DNA from: Gordionus sp. m RMFG-2023
Taxonomy: Eukaryota; Nematomorpha; Gordioida; Chordodea; Parachordodidae
Direction: 5' to 3'
Length of the DNA stretch: 64,000 bases
Assembly (NCBI RefSeq): GCF_954871325.1
Contig: NC_088775.1
Span: 40,773,561-40,837,560, forward strand
Below are positions 1-13,488 of the stretch, piece by piece; within the stretch, counting starts at the first letter, position 1; every line of letters starts with the position of its first letter. Made by a program: the position numbers and the translations under genes. The notes below the pieces were generated by a model. That model did no database searches. It was not told the origin of the DNA and saw only the letters and a program-made list of their open reading frames with translations.

Positions 1-478
1 AATTGCAAAACTCTTTTCCCAGGGTCCCATTACCAATATCCAAATCACCATTTTCTACTTTATCAATATTACGCACCCCTTTTAAGCTCATTCTACAAAT
101 AAAGGGTATTCTTGCTAACACCAGAGTTCCCTTTTTCCTGCTACATTTTTTATGCACCCATTTCTGGCATCTGGTGCATTCGATTGAATTTCTAGCAACT
201 ACTTTCCCGCATACACCACAAGGCCAGTTGCCGGATTCCTCCATCTTCAGATTATCCCAACCAATCATCACCTTTGTTTTTACTTCATTCATTTTCAGGC
301 CCTTTGCTTCCATGACCATCTTCCATCTACTAATTTTCCCTTACCATTAATACAACGTTCTGCATATAATAGCTCCTCCCAGGGAAATCCTTCACGCATC
401 TCTCTAGCCACCACATTCATTACTAAGATAAATAATAATGGATTCAGCAGGGATCCGATGAAGTCCCACCTTCACTTC
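1..478 (-). mobile_element. LINE (non-LTR retrotransposon) fragment, 3' part of reverse transcriptase
   Basis: Read on the minus strand, 425-478 encodes GSLLNPLLFILVMNVVAREM and then PWEELLYA, the reverse-transcriptase segment leading to the YADD active site. The reading frame is lost where YADD should follow, so the catalytic box is missing. A second frame resumes with MEAKGLKMNEVKTKVM (about 270-320), followed by a Cys/His motif at 141-228 (CGVCGKVV, then CTRCQKWVHKKC). This order is typical of LINE families common in invertebrate genomes. The copy is broken by at least one frameshift and a small deletion, and it is cut by the window edge. The + strand reading frame over 3-350 is its shadow. 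Confidence 0.82.
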
Positions 479-1447
479 AAAGTTTTCACTATTCATCATC
501 CGTCCATACCACAGTTTGTTCTGCCACATACATTGCCATCACTGCCATAAAAATATTTAAACTTCCATTAGCCGCCGTTGCTACTCCCCCGTCACAATGA
601 GGCTGAAGGTAGGATTTTGGGAGTGAATCATTACCTAGTTATTAATATTAAACCCAATATTCAAACCGATTTGGTTTTTAGTTAAAAATAACTTAGATAT
701 CATCAGTAATAGGTACTTTTGGGCGGAGAAGTCTTACAATAGGGTTTGACATAAATTTGTTAACAAATTTTAACATATAATCACTAATAATTTTTTTATA
801 TTAGAGTATTTTATTATTTTTAAAATTATATCACCCTAAATTTAAAACTGTATTTTTTAAACAAATAATCCACTACATTTTTTGACAAAAATCATACAGT
901 CATCCCTATATGGAAAATTTTTCACCTTCCTTTATCTAAGGTAACCAAAATTTTGGCTAGATTAAACAAAGTAGGATTTAATTATTCATAACCGTAGCTA
1001 TATTATAAATCAAATAGTCTCATCTTTATCTTTTCACGGACATTACAAATAATGATTATTATTATCTTCATTTAGATCTCCATCATCAGGGAAATTTAAA
1101 TCTCCCTAAAAATAAGTCTTAAATAAACAAAATACCTCTTATTTTTTAAATGAAACATTAATAATATTCATTTCTTATATTATATTTTTAGAAATGTCAA
1201 CAATATTCATGCATGTTTTTTATCGGTCTTTGTTAAAACGTAGAAACAGTATGAGCTATTCTCCCTTTAAACTTTCGATATTGTTTTCAGCTAAATATTA
1301 TTAAGAAAATATTCAAATTTTAGATTGAAGTTTATTTCCTATATAAAAATTACATTATGTACAATAGGACAGGACATTTATTTTTTTCGCATATTATGAA
1401 GCCAAATCTTATTTATTTTTATCGTACACAATTTAATCCGATTCAAG
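479..1447. other. Non-coding, intronic or upstream laminin sequence
   Basis: AT-rich sequence between the LINE fragment and the first laminin exon. I see no exon, repeat or RNA gene in it. It ends in a splice acceptor (ttcaag) before position 1448, so it should be laminin intron, with earlier exons outside the window. Confidence 0.6.
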
Positions 1448-1687
1448 GTAACTTGTGCGAGATGTGTGCTGACGGTTTTTACGGGCGTCCCTCTACCGGT
1501 CAGCCCTGCTCAGCATGCCGATGCAATGGTAACATGGACCCAAACTCGATAGGTAACTGCGATCGCTTGACGGGCCACTGCTTGCGCTGCATTCACAACA
1601 CAGGCGGTCATCGTTGCGATTCTTGTCTTCCCGGGTTCTACGGCGACGCACTGGCCGACACCCGCAAGGTCGGTGATAAATGCAAAC
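1448..1687 (+). CDS. LAMC1: Laminin gamma exon 1 of window: laminin EGF modules with nidogen-binding loop
   Basis: Starts after acceptor ttcaag in phase 1 and ends at AAATGCAAAC before donor gtaaat, also phase 1. It encodes the end of one EGF module (NLCEMCADGFYGRP), then a full module beginning CSACRCNGNMDPNSIGNC and running to GDKCK. This module corresponds to gamma-1 III4, the nidogen-binding module of vertebrate laminin. The binding heptapeptide NIDPNAV is NMDPNSI here (1531-1551). Translation past the donor runs into low-complexity residues, which confirms the exon end. Confidence 0.93.
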
Positions 1688-4600
1688 GTAAATATAATAT
1701 AAATATTAATTCCATGTTCATTTTCCTCATCCGCCAAAAATATTTATTAAAAAAGTCTATATATGGTTTTTTACTACTTTTTCTTTCCTATACAATTTCT
1801 GTCTACTCTTCTATTAGATTATTTTTTTTAATTAGAGACATGACCCGAGTGGTTTATCTTTTAATTTAAATTAATATTTTATAAGTCTAAACTCATTTAA
1901 TAACTCAATTTCCAAAACCGAAAGAAATGTTTTTTATTTCTCTTTTTTTAATATTATGATATTAATAATTATTTCTGTAAAATCGATATATTATATATAT
2001 ATATCAATACAAAAATTACTATCTATGGAAAATTGAACTATTATTTAATATTTTTTAATGATCCAATCTCGATGTGATCTGGTATAGAAATTAAATTGTT
2101 AAATAATACTAAATGAACGTTTAAAGAATATAAAAATATATATCTGAAAAAGACTATTTAAATAAACTTGAATAATAAACTCATTTAATATTATATCTAG
2201 ATAAAAAATTATATAATTTTATTAAGAATATATTACATTAATATAGGCTGTTGAAATTGACTTCTGACTCTCTCTTTTTAATTATGATCGGATGTATTTA
2301 TAGAAATTAATTTATATTACGTATTCTATTTTTTTGTATCCATCCAACTGTCAACCCCCTACACGTTTTTCTTTAAACTTTTTCTTAGCCTGTGATTGTT
2401 ACCTTAGCGGGACTCAGCAAATCGCCGTTCAATCTGATTCTGCTTCAATTACGGGTCTTCTTTGTAACTCTAAAACTGGTTATTGCCCCTGCCTGGACCG
2501 GGTAACAGGTCGTCGATGCGACCTCTGCGAACCTGGTTTCTGGGATGTCCGGTCTGGTACCGGCTGCCGGTCTTGTGGATGCCACCCTCATGGATCCTCT
2601 AACATCACTTGCGATTCAGAGACAGGTTCTTGCTTCTGCAAGCCCGGTATATCCGGCCGATCTTGTGACGCTTGCACTCCTAATCATTATGGGTTTGGCG
2701 CCGAAGATGGTTGTAAAGGTTTTTTCTTCAATATTTTATTTAATTAATAATTTTCGTACAGTTATAGAAGTATGTAACCTCTTTATAGGAATTTTTAAAT
2801 ATTTTACCATTTCTAGTTTGAATAGACGTGTATTTAAAATCTTGGAATTTGTTAGGAGCGTAATATATTTTATTATCTGAATACCAATTTTTATAACAAT
2901 TAATTAAATAAGTATAGCATATTATTATATAGAGTACTAAATCGCAAACAGAACATAAAATGCAATCCTATAAAATATTTTTTCATAATAAATGACAGCA
3001 TAATTTTACGTATCAGGTCAATTCAGCGAAACTTTTATCGCGAAACACTTTTTCGCGAAACTTTTATCGCGAATGTCGTTTATCGCGAAGGAATTTTATA
3101 GCGAAGGCAATATCGCGAAACCAATTCCGCGAATTTTTTTCCGCGAAACTTTTATAGCGAAGACAATATCGCGAACTTATTATCGCAAATTTATTTCCGC
3201 GAAACCATGACCGCAAATACATTATAGCGAAACTTTGATCGCGAACTCGTTATAGCGAATTTATTTTCGCGAAACTTTAACCGCGAATACTTTATAGCGA
3301 ATACATTTTGGCGAAACTTTGATCGCGAACTCATTATCACGAATTTATTTCCGCGAAACCTAAACCGCGAATACTTTAGAGCGAATACATTTTAGCGAAA
3401 CTTTGATCGCGAACTCGTTATAGCGAAACTTTAATCGCGAACCATTTATAGCGAATTTTCTACCGCGAATGTATTTGCGCGAAATTATTATAACGAGCGC
3501 ATGACCGCGAAAATTGTGAATTCATTTTAAGTGAAATCGATATATTCAATATCAATTTACCAACCGAAGTTTCTTAAATCATAAACGCTAATGTTTTAAG
3601 AATATTTTATTACGTATTGTTTATTTAATAAGCATGTAACCTCTATCTGATGTGATAGAAAATATATTAGTCTTCCTGGTCTCACTCACTCATGGTTGTA
3701 AGTATGGAGCGGACATTTTGGGTTAAGTTTTTAGCAGAATAAGTTAACCCTCCCCCCCCCCAACATAAAATTTAAAAGAGTGCTTTATGTCATTTAAAGT
3801 AATACTTTATTTCTAATCTAGATAAAAAAAATATACTGAAAGCTAATAATTTTTTATTGATTTTCTCAGATTATTTTAATTATAGAAAATTTTACTGATA
3901 ATTAATGCCTCCTAATTACAATTTTGAGATAATGCACATCGATATAACTTTGATATAATAGTAACTAATTCATTTGAATATATGACCTTTCCTTTTTCTT
4001 CTATTCGCATTTTAATAAATAGAAATAACTGCAAAGTTATGATTAATCAAAAAAAAAATTCAAAATATTCTAGATTACATAAATTTGTAATATTTATGAA
4101 GAATAAATTATGGAAATAAATCATTAGATCTTCAATTATTTTAGTTTTTTATTTTTGCTGATTTCACAAGTCAAACTAAACAATATAAAAAAAAATTAAA
4201 AAACGTAAAATAGTTTTCATCATTTTTTAAAATAATACCAGTTCAATTTAAATCATAGCGTATTTGTGAAAACATCGCTAAACGCTTCTACTCAATTTGT
4301 AAGCACTTTTACTCATCTTTTCTAATAAAATGGAATTAAAAAAATCAGGATTTTTTGAAAATAAATATAAAATGTTCCAAATCAAGAAAATAAAGATATT
4401 CCAATATCGGGAAATCAGGGCAAAATGGGTTAAGTGTTTATTTATTTACTTTTACATATTTTACCACGACAAGGGTGGGGGGGGGGGGGTTGTTAAAAAC
4501 ATTTTCTAAATTTTGAGAGGAATATATAAATGAAGGATAATAAAAAATAATTATAAAAAGTGGCTATATTTTAATTATATTAAATAGGTGTATTCAATTT

Positions 4601-7600
4601 TCTCATTCATTTTGTAAATTGCAAAAATTTTTAGGCCCGGCCATACCTCCCATATTCTAAGAGTGAGGTGGGATTTTTAATGACTAAAGGATAAAAAGTG
4701 GGAAAGCGCCACAACTGCAATCCTTTTATATATAAATATTGGTGAATAATTTTTTTCAAATTATAATTTACAAATTTAAATTTGAATTTGAATTTGAATA
4801 TAAAGTCAAAATATATAAAAATTAGGTCCTAATCTACATATTTATCGGAAGGAATTTATTTTATTTAAAAGATTATTATATATGAAATAAATTTTAACTC
4901 TTCGCAATTCATGTCAAAATTCTGCTTTACCATTAATTCGGCCTCTAATAAATCAAATGAGACCGAAGAAAAATTTTTTCGCCTAATCATATTCATTAAA
5001 CTCATTTCTGAGCCAGCATTTGAATGTAGAATTAAAAATAAATTTTTAGATATTTTTTAGGCTTATATTTACATTTTTATTTAATTCTTTCTAAATATTC
5101 TAACTTGATCGTATCATTCAAAATCAAAGGTTTAAGCTATTTATATCTATAATTACCATAATAGTTTTATAATTCTGAGTAACTTCTTTATATGCTTCAA
5201 CTTGTGTATCACAGAGGAATAAACAAGATTTATATATTTTAATATCAGCGCCGTTAAATTTGGCGGCTGAATAGTTCTACGAACTAATTGTAAATTATAT
5301 CATTATTTCTTGCTTTATTTGTACCAATTGAGTATTTAAACGAGTATAGTAGCTCGTAAAAGGAAAAAACTATTAGTAACAAAATTTTGGCAAATCTATG
5401 ATTTAAGCGACGGAAATAATTTATTCAGAAAATTTTATCGATGTTCCGTATTAATTATAATTTAATTCGTTTAAGAGACAGTATAAAGAAAAAGTTTATT
5501 AGCAAAATAAGAAAAATTGCCTAATTTGGCATTATTGATAGAATGGAAAATAGCTGGTTTGCGCTAATATTTATTAATTCTTCAGTCATTTTTTTCACAC
5601 ACAAAAAGGTAATCGTACTATAAGAGAAATAAAATCTATATCTCCCATTAAAGCGTAAAACCAACCAAATTTCTGGAAGCATTTAATCTGGAACTTAAAT
5701 CAATAATTGAAATTTATTACATTGATTCTTTAATTCATTAGATAGTTTTTCGACAAAATAAGATAAAATTGCCACGATTGGCAACATGCGAAAAAACAAA
5801 TATTTTTGGGTGAGCTCATACCATAGAAATGCCAGATTAGTACTTACTATTCCATCAATCAGTTTTTCTAGTCAATAAACAAAAACTAATTTTAATAAGA
5901 GAAATAGACAGTAGCAACCTTTAAGTATGAACAGGGTTGCCATGTCTCTCCCCATCAGCGGGACTCCCGCAATTTTTTAGTTTACACGCAAATATCTCTC
6001 TCCCGCAAAACTACGGCAATTGGAAATCTACCGCAATTTAATTTCTCCCGCGATTTAAAAAAAAAAGTATTTTAAACGTTTTTAATATGTAAATAATAAT
6101 TTTGAAACATTAATTGATTATTTTTATATTTTTAAATTAAATTTTAAATATTTATTCGAAAAACATGTCTAGTTTGTAAATTTCTTTCTATCCTGTTTTA
6201 TTTTTATCCAATAATAAATCAACATTATTTCATTAATATTAGTCAGTACAGGGGAGTATATCAACATCGATTGCAATACAAAAATATTCTCAAAATGAAA
6301 CTATATTTGCGGAAATCGTATATATCTATTATGTAGTTCAACATTCACAGAGCTCTATATATATATCATTACAATGTGGGTAGAATCTTTTTCTCATGAT
6401 ATTTAACGACTCCAATATAAGTGCAAACCTTACTTGTGGCAATAAAAATGAGCAAGGCTATCACAATGTTTTGGTACCTGAATCCTAGAGGTCAATTCTA
6501 GACGATTTGAAAGATGCGCATCCATATGCTATTCTAACAAATGTATCTAATAATGGAAATATTAAAACATTTCCCTCGATCCTTTGCAATTTCAACAAGA
6601 ATAAGAACATTTCAATAAAACTGTTAAAAAAAAGTCCTCAAATAGTGAAAAATCCAACGATGTAGCCAACCACATAATGTAAATATAGCTGATTCAGGGT
6701 TATCAATGAATTGCATGTCAGCTATCTGCGCTGATAATGCCTCCGTAAATTTTGGCAAAAACCAAAGTTACTGAAATGAGGCAGCACAATATTGAATTAA
6801 TACTAATTGGCTGTATATGCCATATACTAAATAATTCTTGCAAGAAGGCAATGAATGTACTATCTGTTGATGTCGAAATGATTGTGATGAAATATTTTAA
6901 CGAATTTAGTTCATCAACTAAAAGAGTTAATGAATTAAAAGAGTTGGTGGAATGGTCTGATTTGGAATGGTGTGAGTTGTTGCGATATATACCTATCAGG
7001 TGGTTGTCATTAATACCTGCCATCGATAGAATTTTAAAATTTTACAAACCCTTAAAAAAATACTTCTTAAATAAAGATTTTAAAGGCTGTCCTAAAATTT
7101 GAAAAAATTTTTCTAATATGAAATGGCAGAAGTATATTTGGGATTCTTTTCACATGTAAGAAATCTACTGCATGCAGTTAATATTCAGTTGCAATCAGAA
7201 TATTCTTTATCAAAATGATTCACAAAATTATGCTACAGCTCTGTTCATCTCTATATTTAAAAATTGAAAATAAATTTTATGGCGCTATTGCTAAAAATAT
7301 TATATTAAAATGTTCAAATAATACTCTAATTAATACATATTTAAATAATGCAGGTATTTTTATTCAGACAATTTTAGAATATTTACAATCAAAATTTGAT
7401 TTTAATAACTCTTTACAATTGTATAAATATTATGACATGGGAACAGAAACCATCAATTAAGGTTTTTGTAATTTAATAAATATATTTAAAATACCGAAAG
7501 ACATTGATGTCTTATTTGAAAAGATTTTAATTCTCTCTATTTTTTATGATTCGCCAAAACTTCTCCTTACCTCATTCTACTCATCCGAGCGCATTTTTAG

Positions 7601-10600
7601 CCTGAAGAGGACTGCCTGGAAAAAAGGAGAGAAATCGGATTTAACAACATTAGAGAAAGAGCTAATGGTTAAATAATGTATAATATGTCATGCCAGGAAT
7701 ATTATAATCTCAATAACGACGATAAACATTTAGTTCTATTATTTTAATCTCAAATAAAATATAATTATGTTTTAGCAAGGGCGCCATAAAATTTATTGTC
7801 AATTTTTAACTGTAAAGATGGACACATCTGCAGCATAATTTTGTGAATCTTTGTTAAGATTCTTCCGATTGCAACTGCACATTCTACATGTGAAATCATT
7901 TATAAATATACCTCTGCCATTCATTATAAGAAATATTTTTTAAAGGTTTATAAAATTTTAAAATTCTATCGATGGCCGATATTAGGAACATATCGCAACC
8001 AACATTGTGTAGACTCGCTTCTGTAAATACACTCTGTTTTTTCCAAATTCACTGAGGCATTATCAGATCAGAAAGCTGACATGCAATTTATTGATCATCT
8101 CGAATCTGATATTATATGGTTAGCTATGTCTTTGGATTTTTCACTATTTGAGGGAAAAAAATTTAATAGTTTTATTGAAATGACCTTAATTTTGTTGAAA
8201 TAGCGGAAGATCAAGGGAAATCCCTTTAGATGCATCTGTTAGAATTGCATATATATGCCCATCTTTCAAATCGTCAAAAATTGACCTCCTGGATTTAGGT
8301 CTTAAAACATTAATGATAGCCTTGCTCATTTGTTCTACAAGTATAATTTTCATTTATATTAGAGTCGTTAAATATTATGGAAAAAAGATTCTACCAACAT
8401 TGTGATGATAAGTATCTCTGTGAATGTTGTACTACAAGATAAGTACAATTGCCGCAACTGTAGTTGCATCTGTATTATATCTTATTTTGGAGTACCTTAT
8501 TATGTATTTAAACGTGATACTTGATAATTAAGCGCCTATCCCTATAATGTTATACACACACACGGTAGATTTCCAATTGCGGTCGTTTTGAGGGACATTC
8601 GCTTAAAATATATTTTTAATTGTAAAATTAAAATCGTTTTTTATATTTAAAAAAGATCGTTGGTTTTTTTTATAAATTAATATAATTTAATAAATCAAGA
8701 TTTTATTGTATTTTGAAAAATAGTTACCGACTTTGTATTTATATAACTAATTATAAAAAATAATAGGCGGATAATTAAATCAATTCAAAATCCCGGCCGA
8801 AGGCCGCCCGCAAAAAAATTTTTTTTAGCAATTTTTATATTTCTACCGCAATTTTCATGTTTCTCCCACATCTCCCTCAATTTAAAAATTTTGACCTGGC
8901 AACCCTGAGTAAGAACCAAAAGTTATTAGAATTTCAAAAATTATCAAATTTAGATTGAACAAAGAATCTAAAGAAAGCAATTATAATAAAAAATTAAATG
9001 AAATTATCATTATTTATAAAATCAACTTTTTTCCTTATTTCAAAATATGAGGATAAAGATAAAAGGCTAACTCGATATTTTATACAAAAGAAAATTAAGC
9101 TTAGAAACTTTTCCGACAGATGACATAACTTGCGGCAACTTTGGAAAATGTTATATCAAAATGAGATGGATTGGTTATGGTAAAATCAATTAGGATAGCT
9201 AATTATTTTCATCAAGCCGCGAATAGGTTGAGCTATTAATAAAAAAAATTTAGAAAATAATTTTTAAAAAATATAACCAAAAAAAATGATGTATTTTAAT
9301 TTTATTATTCATGACATGACATGAAGCCACCCAAGCTCATTTACATTGTTATCAAATCAAATGAGAATATAGTATATTAAAAAAATTTAACCAAATTCCA
9401 ATATTTAAATAATTAATAACCTTAAGGAATTTTAAAGCTATATAACAAAATTAATACAACCAATTTTTTTCCAAATTTTTATATCAAGGTCAATATCGTA
9501 ACTTGAACTGCGAACTCATTAGAGGAGCATCATTGAAATTAGAGGGGGGATAGTTAGTTATGAAATAATTATCATTATTTGAAAAATTGGAAAGGGATGA
9601 AAGGTATTTTTTTTTAAAATTATTTATATTTGGCAGGAGGTTAAAAGTTTTGAGAGGGTTGATATCATTTATTTAAAAAATAATTTTTTTTTTATTGAAT
9701 ATGTGAAGGAAAAAATAGAGCATTGTCATAACATATCGTCTAAACCAATAGGTTTGTTAATAGAGCATTGTCATAACATATCGTCTAAACCAATAGGTTT
9801 GTTTGTTAAATATATAACTGAAGTGTAAATTTATAAAAGAATCACTGATTTGAACAAAGACTGGTTAAAAATAACCATGGGAAAAAAATCTGACAAAAAC
9901 ACCCCGATATAAATTTATATGCTTTAATAAATAAAAGGAAAATGTAATCCTCGTTTTAAACTTTGCCCTTTAGTGTAATACTTGAGTATTATTTTAATAG
10001 TACTTTTCTAATAATGTTGCTCATCAAAAATGATCATATTTGTAAGGGGAAACAACTATATGACTCAAGGGCTAGGAATATGAATTTTAAAATAATTTTA
10101 TAATGCATGACGAAAGGTAGTTATTTTTGAAATATTAATCGTGGGATTGATGTGGTAGATAAAGAATGTTTCACACACATATAAAAGAATTTGTAAATAC
10201 CCTCATAAAATCTATATCTTGATGAATGAGTCTTATGTAACCAGCTAAATTTTATACCAAAGTATCCTATATTTTTGTCACAAAAAAATAATGAAAATAT
10301 AAAAATTTTGAGACTATTATATAAACAAACAAAATTTTTATTATTGTAGATAAGAATTTAAAAAATTAAACATTCAATGTTATATTAATAGCGATTCCTT
10401 TAAGATAATCTAATCTTGATCGATTTTCGAAGTCAGAAACAATTGTTACTATTCTCGCATGTAGATTTCGATATTTTTTTCTCGGGGTAGAGGGTGTTTC
10501 ACCAGAATTATATTGAGCAATTTTTAACTCTGTCAACCCTTGTTGTTTTTTTAAGCCTAGGAAAAATTATATAGTTTATTAGTAAATCTTTATACTTTTT

Positions 10601-13456
10601 AAATCATTTTAAAATAATAGATTTATAGATAACTTGATATAAATTTCCACATGTTTGGATGGTAACTTGTTAGGAGGGAACTGAAGCATCTATGCCACCC
10701 TTCAACCGCGTTGTTGGTTTTCGCTTCCCCGTTCAGTGTTGATTGGTAACAATTCCAGAGTTCAATATTAAACAAAGCAGGTAGTCTGCCTCTTCCAAAC
10801 GTTTTACCAATATAAGCTTTTTCAAAAGTTTCAATTAGAGGCTGAAGTAACAATTGATTATTAGAATAAAATTCGGAGTTTATTAGTAATTCAAATGTTT
10901 CAACTACATTTAAGGGTGGCACAAACGCCAAACAAACCATCATTCTAAGTTGTATATTAAATTCTACATCTGTTTTATATTTATGCGATATTTCTGGATA
11001 TTTTTGAATGTTTCGCCAAAAGGATTGGCCAAAATGGAAATAGCAACATTTGTGTTGCGAATTGGGAAACACTTCATTGAAAGCTTTTACACTGGCCATT
11101 TCAAAATCCGTCATAATTTTTTTTGGAGTTGATATTAAGTTGTCACCTATAATAGTAAATATTCTTTTATAAGTTTCATAATCCTTTCTATTGGTCAATA
11201 TATATATGAGGGTAAAACATTATTATTTCTAATCCCATGAATTGTATAAATTTGCATAAATAAAGGTGGCGACGATTTAAATGTACCATCAGAAAACCAA
11301 TGTTCGCATGAAGCTAAGAAGTCCATATTTTTTCTTGTTCCAAATATGATAACACGGTCGGGAACCTGACACACATGATAAATAAATAAGCAATTATAAT
11401 AAAGTGTTTCTTATCGGGCAGCTTATCGCAACAAAAATGAAGGATTTAGTTATATTTGTTCAAAAAATTTATAGAAAATCTTACCGGACCATCATCATGA
11501 AGTATGAAATCCTCATATTTATCTGTAATTGAATATTCATGCGGAATTACGAGCTCAATAAGGCTGCTAGGATTCGGAGGTGCAAAACTGTTTGAACTCC
11601 GCGTTCGGTGAATTATACGTTTCATAAGATTCGGTGATGGTAGTGCCATTGATATAGAATCACTTAATTGAGATACGTGTTTCGCCACAATAAAGTTTGG
11701 AGTTTCCATAGTATTATTCAAAGCTTCATTCTTAATTGAATTGATTATTTTCTTGGTTTCCATTTCGATTGGATTTTCTGGATGATTGTGTATTTCATTA
11801 TTATCTTTTATCTTACCATTTTTTTTTGTGAGTCGTACGGGACATTTAAAAATATCCTGATTGATACATCTATAATAATTAGTATCTGAGACTACTTTAT
11901 CCAGGCGGAACAAATAATTTTTAAAGGTTAAGATCTCCTTATTTTTGCTTGATAACATATTTTATAAGACTCCGAAATAAAGAGGAAAGAATGGCGAAAA
12001 TATTTATAATTTATAACCAAAGGAATGGCACCAGCCAGACGGGAAAATTTTTTTTTTTAAATTTCAGCAATACTTTTTTTTTAAAATAGTTATAATTTAT
12101 CAAATATGTCATTAATTATTTGTTAATTTTTAGTGTAGCTATTTTTTTTATTATATTTTAAAATTATTTAAGATTCAATAAGAACCCATATCAAAATATT
12201 ATATTTAAATTAATGCCGAGTTATTATACTAAAAATTTTATCACGCCCCATCCCCCACCCCCTTCAAATAAACAGAAAAGATAAAAAGATATCTATAAAG
12301 ATTGAAAAAAATAAAATTAATAAATATTTTAAATTGGGGAAATCCCTTATTTCACTTAGATGTAATTTATTTTTGAATTGCCATTCAAAATTGATATTCT
12401 AAACAGTAATGTTGTAGACTTTATTCATCTACACTGTTTAAGAATAGTGACTGCCAAAACCACGGTTGTGCATTTGACCGATCAAATATAGTTAAAATCA
12501 AATAAATATTATTTTATATTGAATATCATCATTTTCTTTAATATTTTTTAATCAATTTTCTTTTTGTCTAAATCTTCAATCGATTTCTGTTTTAGTAAGA
12601 TTATTGATACAAATCGACCAATTTCTTTCTGAAGAAGTAGATCTAGAAATTGTTAGTAATGTCACTTCTCTTAATGGCCATGGTGGTCAAAGCTAATTCC
12701 ACTGCTTGAGTTTGAAATCTGATTGTTTCTTATGGAAGTTACTGCTATCCCCATGATTTTCTATTAAACAAGCCGCTTTTATTTTTGAAATTTATGATAT
12801 AGCTTGAAATATTTTGATCGCCACCTTGTATGCCTAATTCTTTTATTATATTACATACTTCATTAAATTCACTATGATTAAAATGCTCTCCTTAATATTA
12901 GGAACTCAATAAGCATTGTGATCACATTTCACATGTATTTATAACGTTTTTTCTTTTTCAAACATATTTTTATATTCAGATCTTATAGAATATATGACCA
13001 CTTGACCAGGTCAAATATTCTCCCGTTCAATTGACCCGTCAAAATCTAGTCATTTAACTGGTCATTTGACTGACTTGCTAACCCTGGCCAAAATTGATTG
13101 ATAAATTTATAAATATTAAGTCATCAGACAATAAATAGGAATGCTACCCAGATATCAATTTCGCCAATAAATATCAAGATTTAACTAATAAACTCAATGA
13201 TTAATATATTGATAAAGCTGAGTTCCTTGTGCGCGATTATTATAAAATAAGAACTTCGAAGGAAAGGATAGGATAGCGAAAAAAGTGTATTTCAATAACA
13301 AATTTCATAAACCAGTCTAAGTTAATTAATCATTGTAAAAAATTTTTAAGGTTATAAGAAAATTACAAACTATGTGAATTAAAAAAATATTATTCAAATA
13401 ATATAATTATAAAAAAATGATTCAAAATAAATTAGTCATTATTAGCAATCACTTAC

Positions 13457-13488
<32 letters not shown>

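Larger units (their letters stand above)
5932..8907 (+). mobile_element. hAT DNA transposon with an internal inverted duplication, nested in the MULE
   Basis: The ends are CAGGGTTGCCA (5932) and its complement tggcaaccctg (8897-8907). Flanks agtatgaa and agtaagaa are a 7/8 target duplication, the hAT length. Transposase fragments on the + strand lie at 6752-7102, 7215-7460 and 7575-7676. The last encodes SERIFSLKRTAWKKGEKSDL, the hAT dimerisation motif. About 6370-7290 recurs in inverted, diverged form at about 7785-8415, and a piece of the left terminus recurs inverted at 8565-8600. This suggests a related copy inserted in, or was duplicated into, the first in reverse. A second copy of the family starts at 63621. 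Confidence 0.88.

Noticed and set aside
3-350. 115-residue + strand open frame
   Set aside because: Shadow of the LINE reverse-transcriptase relic on the minus strand.
3010-3545. Regularly spaced short repeats resembling a CRISPR array
   Set aside because: Units are degenerate, spacers are not unique, the array is mirrored at the other end of a transposon, and the DNA is animal (spliced laminin gene).
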